Source: Herbidospora sakaeratensis (lineage in GTDB: Bacteria > Actinomycetota > Actinomycetes > Streptosporangiales > Streptosporangiaceae). From it: 64,000 nucleotides of DNA. Each line of letters opens with the position of its first letter. The stretch's first letter is position 1. The stretch covers positions 874,566 through 938,565 of the forward strand of contig NZ_BBXC01000007.1 in NCBI RefSeq assembly GCF_001570525.1, read 5' to 3'. The notes below the pieces were generated by a model. The model saw only the letters and a list, made by a program, of their open reading frames with translations. It ran no database searches and had not been told where the DNA came from. Positions 52,631 to 63,498 of the stretch are shown here, piece after piece. Made by a program: the position numbers and the translations under genes.

Positions 52631-55272
52631 CCTCCGTCATCGGGCTGATCGGGCAGAGCAGGCACGCCTTCATCCCCGCCGCGATCGAGGCGCTCGACGC
52701 CGCCGGGCGCAAGGAACTCCTGGCCGAGCTGACCGCCCGGCTGCGACTGTTCGGCGAGTGGCGGTTCGCGACCGACCACCGCCACGAGGTCACCGGGCTG
52801 CGGCTCGCGGGCGCCCTCTGCCACGGCGGCGCCGGTCAGGTCGCCACCTGGCTCAACCGGCGCGAGCTGCGTGAACCCGACGACCCGTGGGCCGACGCGA
52901 CGGTCATCGCCGGCGCGCTGCGCGGACGTCCACTCGACTGGCGCGCCGACCTGGCGCGGCGGCTGACGGCCGCGCTGCGCGCGCCCCGCGAGGCGAACTG
53001 GACGTGGCGGCGCGCCGACGGCGGCCCGCCCGGATTCGCGCTGGCCCGCACGATGCTGCTCGAGACCGGCGCCGAACCCGAGGGCGACGCGTTCGTCGTC
53101 TGCTGGGCGTGGCACGCGTTCGTCACGGGCGACCTGAAGAACGACCCCATCGCCGAGACGATGGTGCCGCGCCTGTTCGACACCGAGGGGGCGTCGGCGC
53201 CCTTCCGCAACAGCTGGGAGAGCCCGGCCACCACGAAGTTCATCGATCGGCTGCTCGCCGAGACGAAGAAGGGCCGGTTCGACCGGTCCATGATCCTCGA
53301 CGGCACGATCGGCCGCTTCCTGATCGGCGGCGACCTCCGGAACCTCGTCATGTTCGTGGAGCTGCGCCGCCGGTTCGAGCCGGGCCTCGACGAGATGCCC
53401 GCCCGCGACCTGGTCCGCTGCCTGCCCGCCTCGCCCGCCAACGTCGCCGACCTCGCCGTCGAGGAACTGCGCGCGCTCGACCTGGCCGGCCGCCTCGACG
53501 CCGATCTGTTCGGCGAGGCCGTCGGCGCCCTGGCGCTGCGGGCCGAGAAGAAGCACATCGCCGCCGCGCTCAAGTGGATCTCCGAGACGTTCAAGGTCAC
53601 CAAGGCCGACCCCGTCAGGGCCGAGGGCGCGCTGCTCGCCCTGGCCGACGTCTTCTCCGCCGAGACCCCCGCGACCCGCGCCCGCGCGATCCGGCTCGCC
53701 GTCAAGCTCGGCGCCGTGGGCGACACCGCCCGCGCGGCCGTCGCCGACGCGGCCGCCCGGTTGTCGGCCGACGAACGGGAGCCGCTGGCCGCCGCGTTCG
53801 GCGTGACCGACCCGGCTGAGGAAGAGGTGTTCACCGGCGTCCCCCTGGTGAGCGCGCCGCCGCTGCCGCCGCCGATCCGCACCGTGCCAGAACTCGTGAT
53901 CGAGCTGAAGGACGTCCAGCGCTCCGACGACCCGGACGCCTCCGAGCGCATCATGGCCGCTCTGGTGGAGCTGAGCCACCACGACCGCGACGCCATGGCC
54001 GCCGACCTCAAGGCCGACTTCGAGCCCACGGCCTGGGAGTTCTTCCGGAACATCGGCCATGTGCCCGACAATTCGGGCTGGTTGCTGTTCTGGGCCGCGG
54101 CCCTGATCGGCGACCACGCCGACGAGGCCTTCCTCGCCCGGGCCCGCAAGCTGCTCGGGCTGAACCCGTCGTTCCTCCAGCGCATCAAGGAGATGGCGCT
54201 GCCGCCCCGCGACCCCCACCGCAGCCGCCGCACGCCGCACGCCCGCCTGTTCCGGCAGCGCGTCACCGAGATCGTGCACATGGCCGCGCAGGGGGAGACC
54301 CGTCCCTGCCTGCTCGCCACCCCGACGCTCCCGGGTCACCTCGTCGACCCCGAGACCCTGCTGGCCCGCCTCGAGGCCCTCGGCGACCGCGAGCCGCTCC
54401 CCGCCGACCTCACCCAGGCCCTGCTCCGCCTGCCGCGCGAGGTCGACGCCTCGGTCGCCGACCGCGCCGAGAAGATCGGCGGCCACGGGGGCCGCATGCT
54501 GGCCGAATGGGTCCGCGACGGCGGCCTGCCCGACCCGATCGTCGAGTGGACCGTCAAGGCCATTAACCGCCACGGCTGGATCGACCGCAGGCCGGTCGTC
54601 ACGATGGACCCGGGCCGGCGCCTGCCCGACCACATCGACGCCCTGGTCACCCTGTCGCCCGACGACGACTACGACTACTGGATCCAGCCCCGCGACATCT
54701 GGGTCGGCACCCTGCCCGGCCACCCGGAGGCCACCGCGGCCTTCTTGCTCCGCTGGATCTGCGCCTGGGCCGAGCAGAGCGACCCCGCCGGCGAGGCCGT
54801 CATCCCGCTCGCCGTGGCCCCCGGCCCGGTCGGCCCCGTCGTCGCCGCGACGGTCGTCGCCGCGATGGGCCACCAGCGGGCCGTCCAGCGCTCGGCGGCC
54901 GGCGAGGCGTTCCTGGCCCTGGCGGGCCGCCCCGACTTCCCGGCCGAGGGCGTCGGCGACGCGATCCGCCGCCTGGTGACGGGCGACATCCTGAAGCTCA
55001 ACCGCATCACCGAGGTCCTCGGCCAGTCGGCCGACGCGGGGGCTCACGCGGCCGTCTGGGAGGTGCTGTCGATCGCCCTGCCCGGCCTGCTGCCGGACGA
55101 GGGCGCCAAACCCCGCTCGGGGCTGGGCGACCTGCTGGGCGTGGCGGTCAAGGCGGCCCGGGTGTGCGGGGCGAAGGGGAAGGTGCCGGGCCTGGCCGAA
55201 CTGGCGGCCCGGAAGGGCTCCAGCCGGGTGAACATGGAGGCCAGATCCCTGGCGAAACAACTCGCGGAATGA
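52627..55272 (+). CDS. Large helical-repeat protein partner of SWIM protein (DUF6493-like, tentative)
   Basis: An 881-residue cytosolic protein, mostly alpha-helical and Ala/Leu/Arg-rich in a HEAT-like pattern. No catalytic motif is visible. The family name is from memory of SWIM-adjacent proteins and is uncertain; the pairing with a SWIM gene is clear from the ATGA overlap. By analogy with the WGR-DUF4132 and SWIM pair in the 23-33 kb operon, it may be a scaffold. A strong terminator follows 6 bases after the stop. Confidence 0.75.
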   Translation: MTSVIGLIGQSRHAFIPAAIEALDAAGRKELLAELTARLRLFGEWRFATDHRHEVTGLRLAGALCHGGAGQVATWLNRRELREPDDPWADATVIAGALRGRPLDWRADLARRLTAALRAPREANWTWRRADGGPPGFALARTMLLETGAEPEGDAFVVCWAWHAFVTGDLKNDPIAETMVPRLFDTEGASAPFRNSWESPATTKFIDRLLAETKKGRFDRSMILDGTIGRFLIGGDLRNLVMFVELRRRFEPGLDEMPARDLVRCLPASPANVADLAVEELRALDLAGRLDADLFGEAVGALALRAEKKHIAAALKWISETFKVTKADPVRAEGALLALADVFSAETPATRARAIRLAVKLGAVGDTARAAVADAAARLSADEREPLAAAFGVTDPAEEEVFTGVPLVSAPPLPPPIRTVPELVIELKDVQRSDDPDASERIMAALVELSHHDRDAMAADLKADFEPTAWEFFRNIGHVPDNSGWLLFWAAALIGDHADEAFLARARKLLGLNPSFLQRIKEMALPPRDPHRSRRTPHARLFRQRVTEIVHMAAQGETRPCLLATPTLPGHLVDPETLLARLEALGDREPLPADLTQALLRLPREVDASVADRAEKIGGHGGRMLAEWVRDGGLPDPIVEWTVKAINRHGWIDRRPVVTMDPGRRLPDHIDALVTLSPDDDYDYWIQPRDIWVGTLPGHPEATAAFLLRWICAWAEQSDPAGEAVIPLAVAPGPVGPVVAATVVAAMGHQRAVQRSAAGEAFLALAGRPDFPAEGVGDAIRRLVTGDILKLNRITEVLGQSADAGAHAAVWEVLSIALPGLLPDEGAKPRSGLGDLLGVAVKAARVCGAKGKVPGLAELAARKGSSRVNMEARSLAKQLAE

Positions 55273-55278
55273 CCGCGC

Positions 55279-55309
55279 GGGTGGGCCGGTCCCCGCGACC
55301 GGCCCACCC
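55279..55309 (+). terminator. Terminator after the SWIM/repeat-protein operon
   Basis: A 13-bp perfect stem (55279-55291 with 55297-55309) and a 5-base loop. The following bases up to 55584 (about 275) hold no gene; they carry the promoter region of the geosmin synthase, in which no clear boxes were seen. Confidence 0.8.
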
Positions 55310-55527
55310 CGAGGGGCTCCGGTCCGGCGTCTCGGACGATCCGTCCTGGGCCCACCTGGGTGGCTCGACCTCTTCGAGGGCCCAGCACATCTGCGGTTCG
55401 ACCTCTCCGGCGAGTGGGCCACGCCGACCGCCCCAGGGTTGTCGGCGGCCCCGCCCACCACAGCGGGCAGACCACGATTTGAGCGGAAGGTCCGGCGGAA
55501 GGGTGAGATCTTCGGGTCTTGCGGTGA

Positions 55528-58005
<2,478 letters not shown>

Positions 58006-58109
58006 GCCCCGTTTTCCCGGCGTGGCGGGGTTCGTGACCAGATCACGGGCTCCGCTTCGCCGTGCCGGGAGGGCGGGAAGGCTATGTTGGCTGGAGGGGA
58101 AGGAGCGAG

Positions 58110-58901
58110 ATGGCCGGAATACCTCGGCAGCGCCTCGACACCTCGACACCTCATCCGGCACGGGTCTGGGACTACTGGCTCGGCGGCACCGACAACTTCG
58201 CGTCCGACCGCGAGGTCGCCGCCCAGATCGTCGAGGTCATGCCCGACCTGCCGATCAACGCCCGGTCCGAACGGCAGTTCATCGGCCGGGTCGTCGGCAT
58301 GCTCGCCGGCGAGATCGGCGTCGACCAGTTCCTCGACGTCGGCACCGGCATCCCGAACGCCGGGAACACCCATGTGGTGGCCCAGAAGATCAACCCGGCC
58401 GCCCGGATCGTGTACGTCGACAACGACCCCATCGTCCTCATCCACGCGCGCGCCCTCCTGGAGAGCACGTCCGAGGGGGCCACCGACTACCTCGACGCCG
58501 ACCTGCGCCATCCCGACCCGCTTCTCCAGGCCGCCTCGGAGACCCTCGACTTCTCCCGGCCGGTCGGGCTGATGCTGATGGGGGTGATCGAGTTCGTCAC
58601 CGACGACACCCTGGCGCTCGACACGGTGCACACCCTGATCGACGCCCTGTCGCCGGGCAGCTACGTGGCCATCGCCAGCAGCATGCCGAGCGTGGGCATG
58701 CAGCGGGCCGTCGACCTCTGGCACGCCCGGGGCGGCGCGCCGCTGGTCTTGCGCTCGCCCGAGAACCTCACCCGCTTCTTCGACGGTCTCGACCTGCTGG
58801 AGCCTGGAGTGGTGTCGCTGCCGCAGTGGCGGCCCGACCCGCTGACCGACTATCGGGACATGGAGGTCTACCAGTACGGGGGCGTGGCCCGCAAAGGCTG
58901 A
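58110..58901 (+). CDS. SAM-dependent methyltransferase, Methyltransf_19 (DUF574) family
   Basis: A 263-residue protein with the family's N-terminal HPARVWDYWLGGTDNFASDREVA, then the SAM-binding FLDVGTGIPNAGNTH and an acidic YVDNDP. The family is greatly expanded in actinomycetes and mostly has no known substrate. ATG with AAGGAG 6 bases upstream; it lies 104 bases after the geosmin synthase, so co-transcription is possible. Confidence 0.93.
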   Translation: MAGIPRQRLDTSTPHPARVWDYWLGGTDNFASDREVAAQIVEVMPDLPINARSERQFIGRVVGMLAGEIGVDQFLDVGTGIPNAGNTHVVAQKINPAARIVYVDNDPIVLIHARALLESTSEGATDYLDADLRHPDPLLQAASETLDFSRPVGLMLMGVIEFVTDDTLALDTVHTLIDALSPGSYVAIASSMPSVGMQRAVDLWHARGGAPLVLRSPENLTRFFDGLDLLEPGVVSLPQWRPDPLTDYRDMEVYQYGGVARKG

Positions 58902-59007
58902 GCATTTGGGGAAATAGCCGGATAAAGTGGCTGGTGGCAAGACTTTTCCCCCACCGAAAGCGCGGGTATCGTGCGTTCTCCGATTTGGGTCGCAGAACGG
59001 TTTCCGC

Positions 59008-59970
59008 ATGACGCTTGACGACCCGCGAGTCGACGGGCTGACGGAGGCCTTCCTCCGGCAGCAGCGTCGCTACACCAGTCACCAGGTCGCCGAACTGGCG
59101 GGCGTGCCCTTCCACCGGGCCCGCCGCTTCTGGCGCGCCCTGGGCTTCGCCAACGTCGCCGACGACGCGATCGAGTTCACCGACGCCGACGTCGAGGCGC
59201 TGCGCACCCTCATGGGCCTGCTCGCCGACGGCACCTACGATGACGAGCACATCATGCTCATGGCCCGCTCCCTCGGCCGGGCCTCCGCCCGCCTCGCCGA
59301 GTCGCAGGCCGAGCTCGGCGCCGAGACCCTCGATTTGGCCGGGGTCCCGCTGTCCCGGCGCAGCCACGCGTGGCAGCGCCGCGCCGACCGCGTCGTGCCC
59401 GACCTGGAACGCCTTCTCGTGTACGCCTGGCGCCGCCATCTCGCCGCCTCCGCCGGCCGCATCGTCGACCAGGAGACCGCCTCGGCCCGCCTGGCCGTCG
59501 GCTTCGCCGACCTGGTGGGCTTCACCCGGCTGAGCCGCCAGATCTCCGAGACCGAACTGGCCCGCCTGGTCGAACGCTTCGAGAGCCGCTCGGCCGACAT
59601 CGTGGCCTCCTCGGGCGGCCGCATGATCAAGACCCTGGGCGACTCGGTGCTCTGGGTGAGCGACTCGGCCGCCCGCGCCGCCGACATCGCCCTCTCGCTG
59701 ATCGGCGCGCACGCCCGGGTCAAGGGCATGCCGCAGCTGCGGGTGGGACTGGCGATCGGTCCGGTCATCGGCCGCATGGGCGACGTCTTCGGCACCACGG
59801 TCAACCTGGCGTCCCGGTTGACGTCACTGGCTCCGGCGGGCGGCGTGCTGGCCGATCCCGCGATAGCGGGGGAACTGGAGGACCACCCCCGGTTCGGGCT
59901 GCGGGCCGAGAGCCTGCAGGTGGTCCGGGGCGTGGGCGAACTGGTGCCCTACCTGGTGTCGAGAGCCTGA
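59008..59970 (+). CDS. Class III adenylate/guanylate cyclase with N-terminal HTH-like region
   Basis: A 320-residue protein. Residues 20-70 (YTSHQVAELAGVPFHRARRFWRALGF) resemble a MerR-type winged helix. The catalytic domain (about 163-300) has the metal Asp in GFADLVGFT (about 168), Lys208 and Asp212 in MIKTLGDS, and Asn and Arg in VNLASRL, so all catalytic classes are present. Lys/Asp base-recognition favours ATP. It would make cAMP in the cytosol. The ATG lacks a ribosome site. A terminator follows at once. Confidence 0.9.
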   Translation: MTLDDPRVDGLTEAFLRQQRRYTSHQVAELAGVPFHRARRFWRALGFANVADDAIEFTDADVEALRTLMGLLADGTYDDEHIMLMARSLGRASARLAESQAELGAETLDLAGVPLSRRSHAWQRRADRVVPDLERLLVYAWRRHLAASAGRIVDQETASARLAVGFADLVGFTRLSRQISETELARLVERFESRSADIVASSGGRMIKTLGDSVLWVSDSAARAADIALSLIGAHARVKGMPQLRVGLAIGPVIGRMGDVFGTTVNLASRLTSLAPAGGVLADPAIAGELEDHPRFGLRAESLQVVRGVGELVPYLVSRA

Positions 59971-60004
59971 GACCGCCCCGGTCGGATGCGGTGCCGGGGC
60001 GGTC
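59971..60004. terminator. Bidirectional terminator after the cyclase
   Basis: GACCGCCCCGG (59971-59981) and its complement (59994-60004) form a perfect 11-bp stem with a 12-base loop between convergent genes. Confidence 0.8.
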
Positions 60005-60015
60005 CCAGTGGTCTC

Positions 60016-60321
60016 CTACCTGGCGGGCGCGTGAACCCGGGAGCTGCCCGAGGTGCGGGAGCCCATCTCCATGTCGGAGTCCATCTTCCGCATGTCGTCG
60101 TCGGTCATGTGGGTCTCCTCGACGCGGAGCGCCACGCCCATGGCCATGAGCGTGGGCGCCCACTGGCCGATGAAGATCCCCCAGCGGTCGGCCCGGTCGA
60201 GACCGGCGTCCTCCACCTGCCTGGAGATCATCCAGGTGCAGAAGGACAGCCCGACCGACGCGATGGCGGCGGTGTACATGTGACTGGACCTGAGACCCAT
60301 ACGGTGCAGCTTCTTGATCAC
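60016..60321 (-). CDS. Small two-helix membrane protein of unknown function
   Basis: A 101-residue protein with two hydrophobic segments (about 17-35 and 47-66) and a Met/Asp-rich hydrophilic tail (EETHMTDDDMRKMDSDMEMGS). The tail might bind metal, but this is a guess. GTG start with AAGGGGG about 6 bases upstream. Gene stands alone between a terminator and the FetB-like gene. Confidence 0.75.
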   Translation of the reverse strand: MIKKLHRMGLRSSHMYTAAIASVGLSFCTWMISRQVEDAGLDRADRWGIFIGQWAPTLMAMGVALRVEETHMTDDDMRKMDSDMEMGSRTSGSSRVHAPAR

Positions 60322-60366
60322 TTGCGTACCCCCTTCGGTTCGGGTTGGGCGTGCCCGCTCTGAAGA

Positions 60367-60394
60367 TCCCGAATTCGGGACATATCACGATATG
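60367..60394. promoter_or_regulatory. Two adjacent palindromes upstream of the small membrane protein
   Basis: TCCCGAATTCGGGA (60367-60380) is a perfect 14-bp palindrome. CATATcacgATATG (60381-60394) follows directly. They lie 46-73 bases upstream of the GTG at 60321, a fitting place for an operator. Confidence 0.45.
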
Positions 60395-60404
60395 GGGCAG
60401 AAAT

Positions 60405-61139
60405 TTACGGCCTGATCAGCCGTCCTCTGGCGGCCAGTTCGACGGTCAGCACGACGGCGAGGGCCTCCGCCGACAGCAGCGCCACCAGGACGACCAGCTG
60501 CACGATCCCGGCCTCGATCGGGCCCGCACCGCCGAGGAGCATGCCGACGAACGCGCCCGGGAGGGTGACCAGCCCGACCGTCCGGGTCTGGTCGAGGGCC
60601 GGCACCAGCGCCTGGGCGGCGGCGGGGCGGCAGATCTCCAGCCGGGCCTCCCGGGACGTGAAGCCCAGCGCCATGGCCGCCTCCACCTCGCCGTGACGGG
60701 TCGTCAGCTCGTCGGCGGCCCGCCGCCCGGCCAGGCCGGTGGCGATCAGGCAGCCGCCGAAGACGATGCCCGCGACCGGGATGATCACGATGCCGTCGAG
60801 GGACACCACGCCGGTGCCGGTGAGGATCACGAGGACCGGGGCGCTGCCCGCCGCGATCGGCAGGGCGGCCCAGTAGGTGCCGATCCGGCGGGCGGCGGTG
60901 TGGGTCGCGAAGACGTACATGACCAGGATGAACCCCGCGACGGCGAAGCCGTTCGCGACCACCCAGGCGATGACCAGCGACACTGCCCCGAGCTGCACCA
61001 CGGCCCGCGCGCAGGCCCGCACCACCGCCCACCCGTGCCCCAGCCCACCCAGGGCCGCCACGGCGGCGCCGCCGGCGACCATCAGGACCAGTGCGATCGG
61101 CAACGCGGGGGTCGGCGAGATGAGAGAGGCGGATTCCAC
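60405..61139 (-). CDS. FetB-like (UPF0014) iron-export permease
   Basis: A 244-residue protein with about seven hydrophobic segments and the family's conserved EAAMALGFTSREA, PALDQTRTVGLVTLPGAFVGMLLGGAGP and a C-terminal LTVELAARG. FetAB exports ferrous iron or related metals; the ATPase FetA is not next to it, so it may use a distant partner. GTG start; TTGACC and TCAGAT boxes with a 17-base gap lie 28-56 bases upstream. Confidence 0.9.
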   Translation of the reverse strand: MESASLISPTPALPIALVLMVAGGAAVAALGGLGHGWAVVRACARAVVQLGAVSLVIAWVVANGFAVAGFILVMYVFATHTAARRIGTYWAALPIAAGSAPVLVILTGTGVVSLDGIVIIPVAGIVFGGCLIATGLAGRRAADELTTRHGEVEAAMALGFTSREARLEICRPAAAQALVPALDQTRTVGLVTLPGAFVGMLLGGAGPIEAGIVQLVVLVALLSAEALAVVLTVELAARGRLIRP

Positions 61140-61166
61140 GGTCGGCAGTATTCCGCCTGCCGCGCG

Positions 61167-61195
61167 ATCTGATCGAGTGGCTTTACTCAGGTCAA
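61167..61195 (-). promoter_or_regulatory. Sigma-70-like promoter of the FetB-like gene
   Basis: On the minus strand TTGACC (61195-61190) and TCAGAT (61172-61167) are 17 bases apart, the optimal gap. This predicts a leader of about 20 bases before the GTG at 61139. Confidence 0.5.
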
Positions 61196-61220
61196 CTAGG
61201 ACACCAAGAGCTGACTCGAA

Positions 61221-63329
61221 CTAGAAGTTCTCCCACAGCTGGTCCTCCGGCGCGCGGGCCGGCGGGGAACCCGCGCGGGCCGCCAGGGCCATGGCCTCTG
61301 CCAGCAGCGGATGCCCGTCACCCAGGGCCGGCTTGCCGTGGGCGAGGGGCCTGCGGTCGAGCAGGGGAGCGAGCAGATCGCCCACTTCGGCGGCCCTGTC
61401 GGAGCGCACGCGCTGCAGGGCGAGGCCCAGGCGGGCGCCAAGCACCGTTGGGTGGGTGGCGTCGAGCTGGACGCCGGCCAGGGCCAGAACCGCCTGGCAC
61501 GCCTCCTCGGCGGCGGCCTCGCGGCCCTGGGCGGCGGCGACGCGGGCGCGGGCGAGCAGGGTCTCGGCCTGTTCGGGGGCGGCGTCGCCGGGGGCGAGGG
61601 CGTCGAGGGCGCGGGCGGCCGACGCCGGGTCGCCCACGGCCAGGCGGGCGGACGCCTGGGCGCGCACGACCGCCTTGGTCTGGGGGAGTTCGGCCAGGTC
61701 GGACAGGGCCGTCAGGGCCTCGCCGGAGGCGGTCAGGCCCAGCGAGCGGATCAGCACGGCCTCCTCGTGGAGGCGGGGGGAGACACGTTCGGCGAACCAG
61801 GTGGTGGTCACGGTCGCGTCGTCGAGCAGGCGGACCGCCTGGGCCGGGAAGCCGGCGTGCAGTTCGATCTCGGCGAGGCGGACCAGGTCGTACTGGGGCC
61901 AGTAGCCCTCGCCCGGGAGGTAGAGGGACCGCAGGCGCATCGCCTCGGTCAGATGGTGGCGGGCCTGGGCGGGATGGGCGGCGGCCAGCAGGGCCTCGGC
62001 GAGGGTGACGCGGGCCGAGGCGGTGTTCACGTTGTCCTGGCCGAGGCGGTCTTCGCGGTCGGCCAGGGTGGCCTCGGCGAGGCTGACGCCCTCGGCGACG
62101 CGGCCCGCCCTCGTGGTGGCCCGCGCCAGGGCCTGCCGGGTCAGGGTGTGGCGGCGCCAGGCCGGGCCGGCGCCGGCCTTCGGCACCCCGGCGCCGCGGC
62201 GGCCGGCCACGTCGGCGAGGATCGCGCGGCCCTTCTCGGCCTGGCCCTCGTCGACGAGCAGTTCGGCCAGGTTGTGCTCGGCGCGGGCGATCAGCGACGC
62301 CGGGTCGGCCGAGTCGGGCAGTTTCTCGGCGATGCGCCGCGACTCCTCGAAACAGCCACGGGCGGCGGCGAGGTCGCCCAGCCGCAGCAGGGCCAGGCCG
62401 CGCCGCGAGGTCACGTCGCACAGGGTCACGCCGTCGGCGGGGGAGCCGGTCAGCAGCGGGATCAGTTCGGCCCCGACCTCGGCGGCGCGGGCCAGCAGCG
62501 GGCTGCTGTCGAGGAGCACCTGGAAGACCACGACCAGGGCGTTGGCGCGCGACCGGCCGTTGGGGCCGATCTTCTCGACCAGTTCGGCGGTGCGCTCGGC
62601 GGCGTGGAGGCGGTCGGCCCACTCGCCGGTCAGCGGGATCAGGTCGCGGGCCAGCCAGTAGGCGGCCAGGCCCTCGGCCTGCCGGTCGGCGGGGGCGTCG
62701 GCGTCGTCGGACATGGCCCGGAAGGCCAGCTCCGACAGGCGCTCGGCGCTGGTCTTCGCCCAGTTCTCGGGCGGCACCGCGACCGCGCGGGCGGCCTGGT
62801 CGAGGCGGGGGGCGAGATATTCGGCGTACGCCGTCACGCGGCCCTCCCAGCCCGCGGCGGCGGCCGAGCCGTAGGTGCCGGTGAGCCAGACGGGCGGGGT
62901 CTGCGCGGCCGAGGGGCGCTTCTCGGAGGTCGAGATGTCGCCGATGCCCAGCCGGACCTGGGCCAGCAGGAAACGTTCGACCTGGTGGAAGCGGGCGATG
63001 CGACGCAGCGCGGCGGCCACCGACTCGGCCGCGCCGAGCATCGAGGCGACCGGCTCGGGGGCGTTCTCGCCGCTGGTGAACTCGTCGAAGGCGTGTTTGG
63101 CGGCGAGCGCGACCAGGACGCGGCGGCTGCGGACCTCGTTGTAGAGCCACACGGCCGAGCGGCCGGTGTCCTTCTCGCCGCCCCGGGGCAACCGGACCCG
63201 CTCGGCGACGTCCTCCGCGCGTACCTGGTGGTAGTCGCTGTGCCGGAAGGCGGCGGCGGACGCCGCGGCGATCGCGGCCAGCCTTCGCTCCTGGGCTAGC
63301 ACCGCTTGGTTCCCCCTATATGAGCTCAT
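61221..63329 (-). CDS. TetR-like HTH regulator with TPR-repeat C-terminus
   Basis: A 702-residue protein. Residues about 13-75 resemble a TetR-type DNA-binding domain (RLAAIAAASAAAFRHSDYHQVRAEDVAERV, AVWLYNEVRSRRVL). From about 230 to 690 there are many 40-residue helical pairs of tetratricopeptide type (GDLAAARGCFEESRRIAEKL, GRVAEGVSLAEATLADRE). It probably represses itself and the divergent dioxygenase gene and responds through the TPR part. The message is likely leaderless: TATATT ends 8 bases before the ATG and no ribosome site is present. Confidence 0.85.
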   Translation of the reverse strand: MSSYRGNQAVLAQERRLAAIAAASAAAFRHSDYHQVRAEDVAERVRLPRGGEKDTGRSAVWLYNEVRSRRVLVALAAKHAFDEFTSGENAPEPVASMLGAAESVAAALRRIARFHQVERFLLAQVRLGIGDISTSEKRPSAAQTPPVWLTGTYGSAAAAGWEGRVTAYAEYLAPRLDQAARAVAVPPENWAKTSAERLSELAFRAMSDDADAPADRQAEGLAAYWLARDLIPLTGEWADRLHAAERTAELVEKIGPNGRSRANALVVVFQVLLDSSPLLARAAEVGAELIPLLTGSPADGVTLCDVTSRRGLALLRLGDLAAARGCFEESRRIAEKLPDSADPASLIARAEHNLAELLVDEGQAEKGRAILADVAGRRGAGVPKAGAGPAWRRHTLTRQALARATTRAGRVAEGVSLAEATLADREDRLGQDNVNTASARVTLAEALLAAAHPAQARHHLTEAMRLRSLYLPGEGYWPQYDLVRLAEIELHAGFPAQAVRLLDDATVTTTWFAERVSPRLHEEAVLIRSLGLTASGEALTALSDLAELPQTKAVVRAQASARLAVGDPASAARALDALAPGDAAPEQAETLLARARVAAAQGREAAAEEACQAVLALAGVQLDATHPTVLGARLGLALQRVRSDRAAEVGDLLAPLLDRRPLAHGKPALGDGHPLLAEAMALAARAGSPPARAPEDQLWENF

Positions 63330-63342
63330 TACTCGCGAATAT

Positions 63343-63375
63343 ATCTCACTAAGGTTGGGCGAACCCTAGTGAGAT
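63343..63375. promoter_or_regulatory. Long inverted-repeat operator overlapping the TetR/TPR promoter
   Basis: ATCTCACTAAGGTT (63343-63356) and AACCCTAGTGAGAT (63362-63375) pair at 13 of 14 positions around a 5-base centre. The left arm touches the -10 box (63338-63343) of the TetR/TPR gene and the right arm covers the -35 region, so binding would block transcription. Confidence 0.75.
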
Positions 63376-63498
63376 GAGCTGACTCTTGCAAGGGTCAACC
63401 CGTAAACGCCCTGACCTCGCCCGCTTCGCGACCGGCCACCGCACCAAGGATGCCGCTTCTCTGGAGGCACCACTCACCGGCGGACCAGGAGACGTGCG

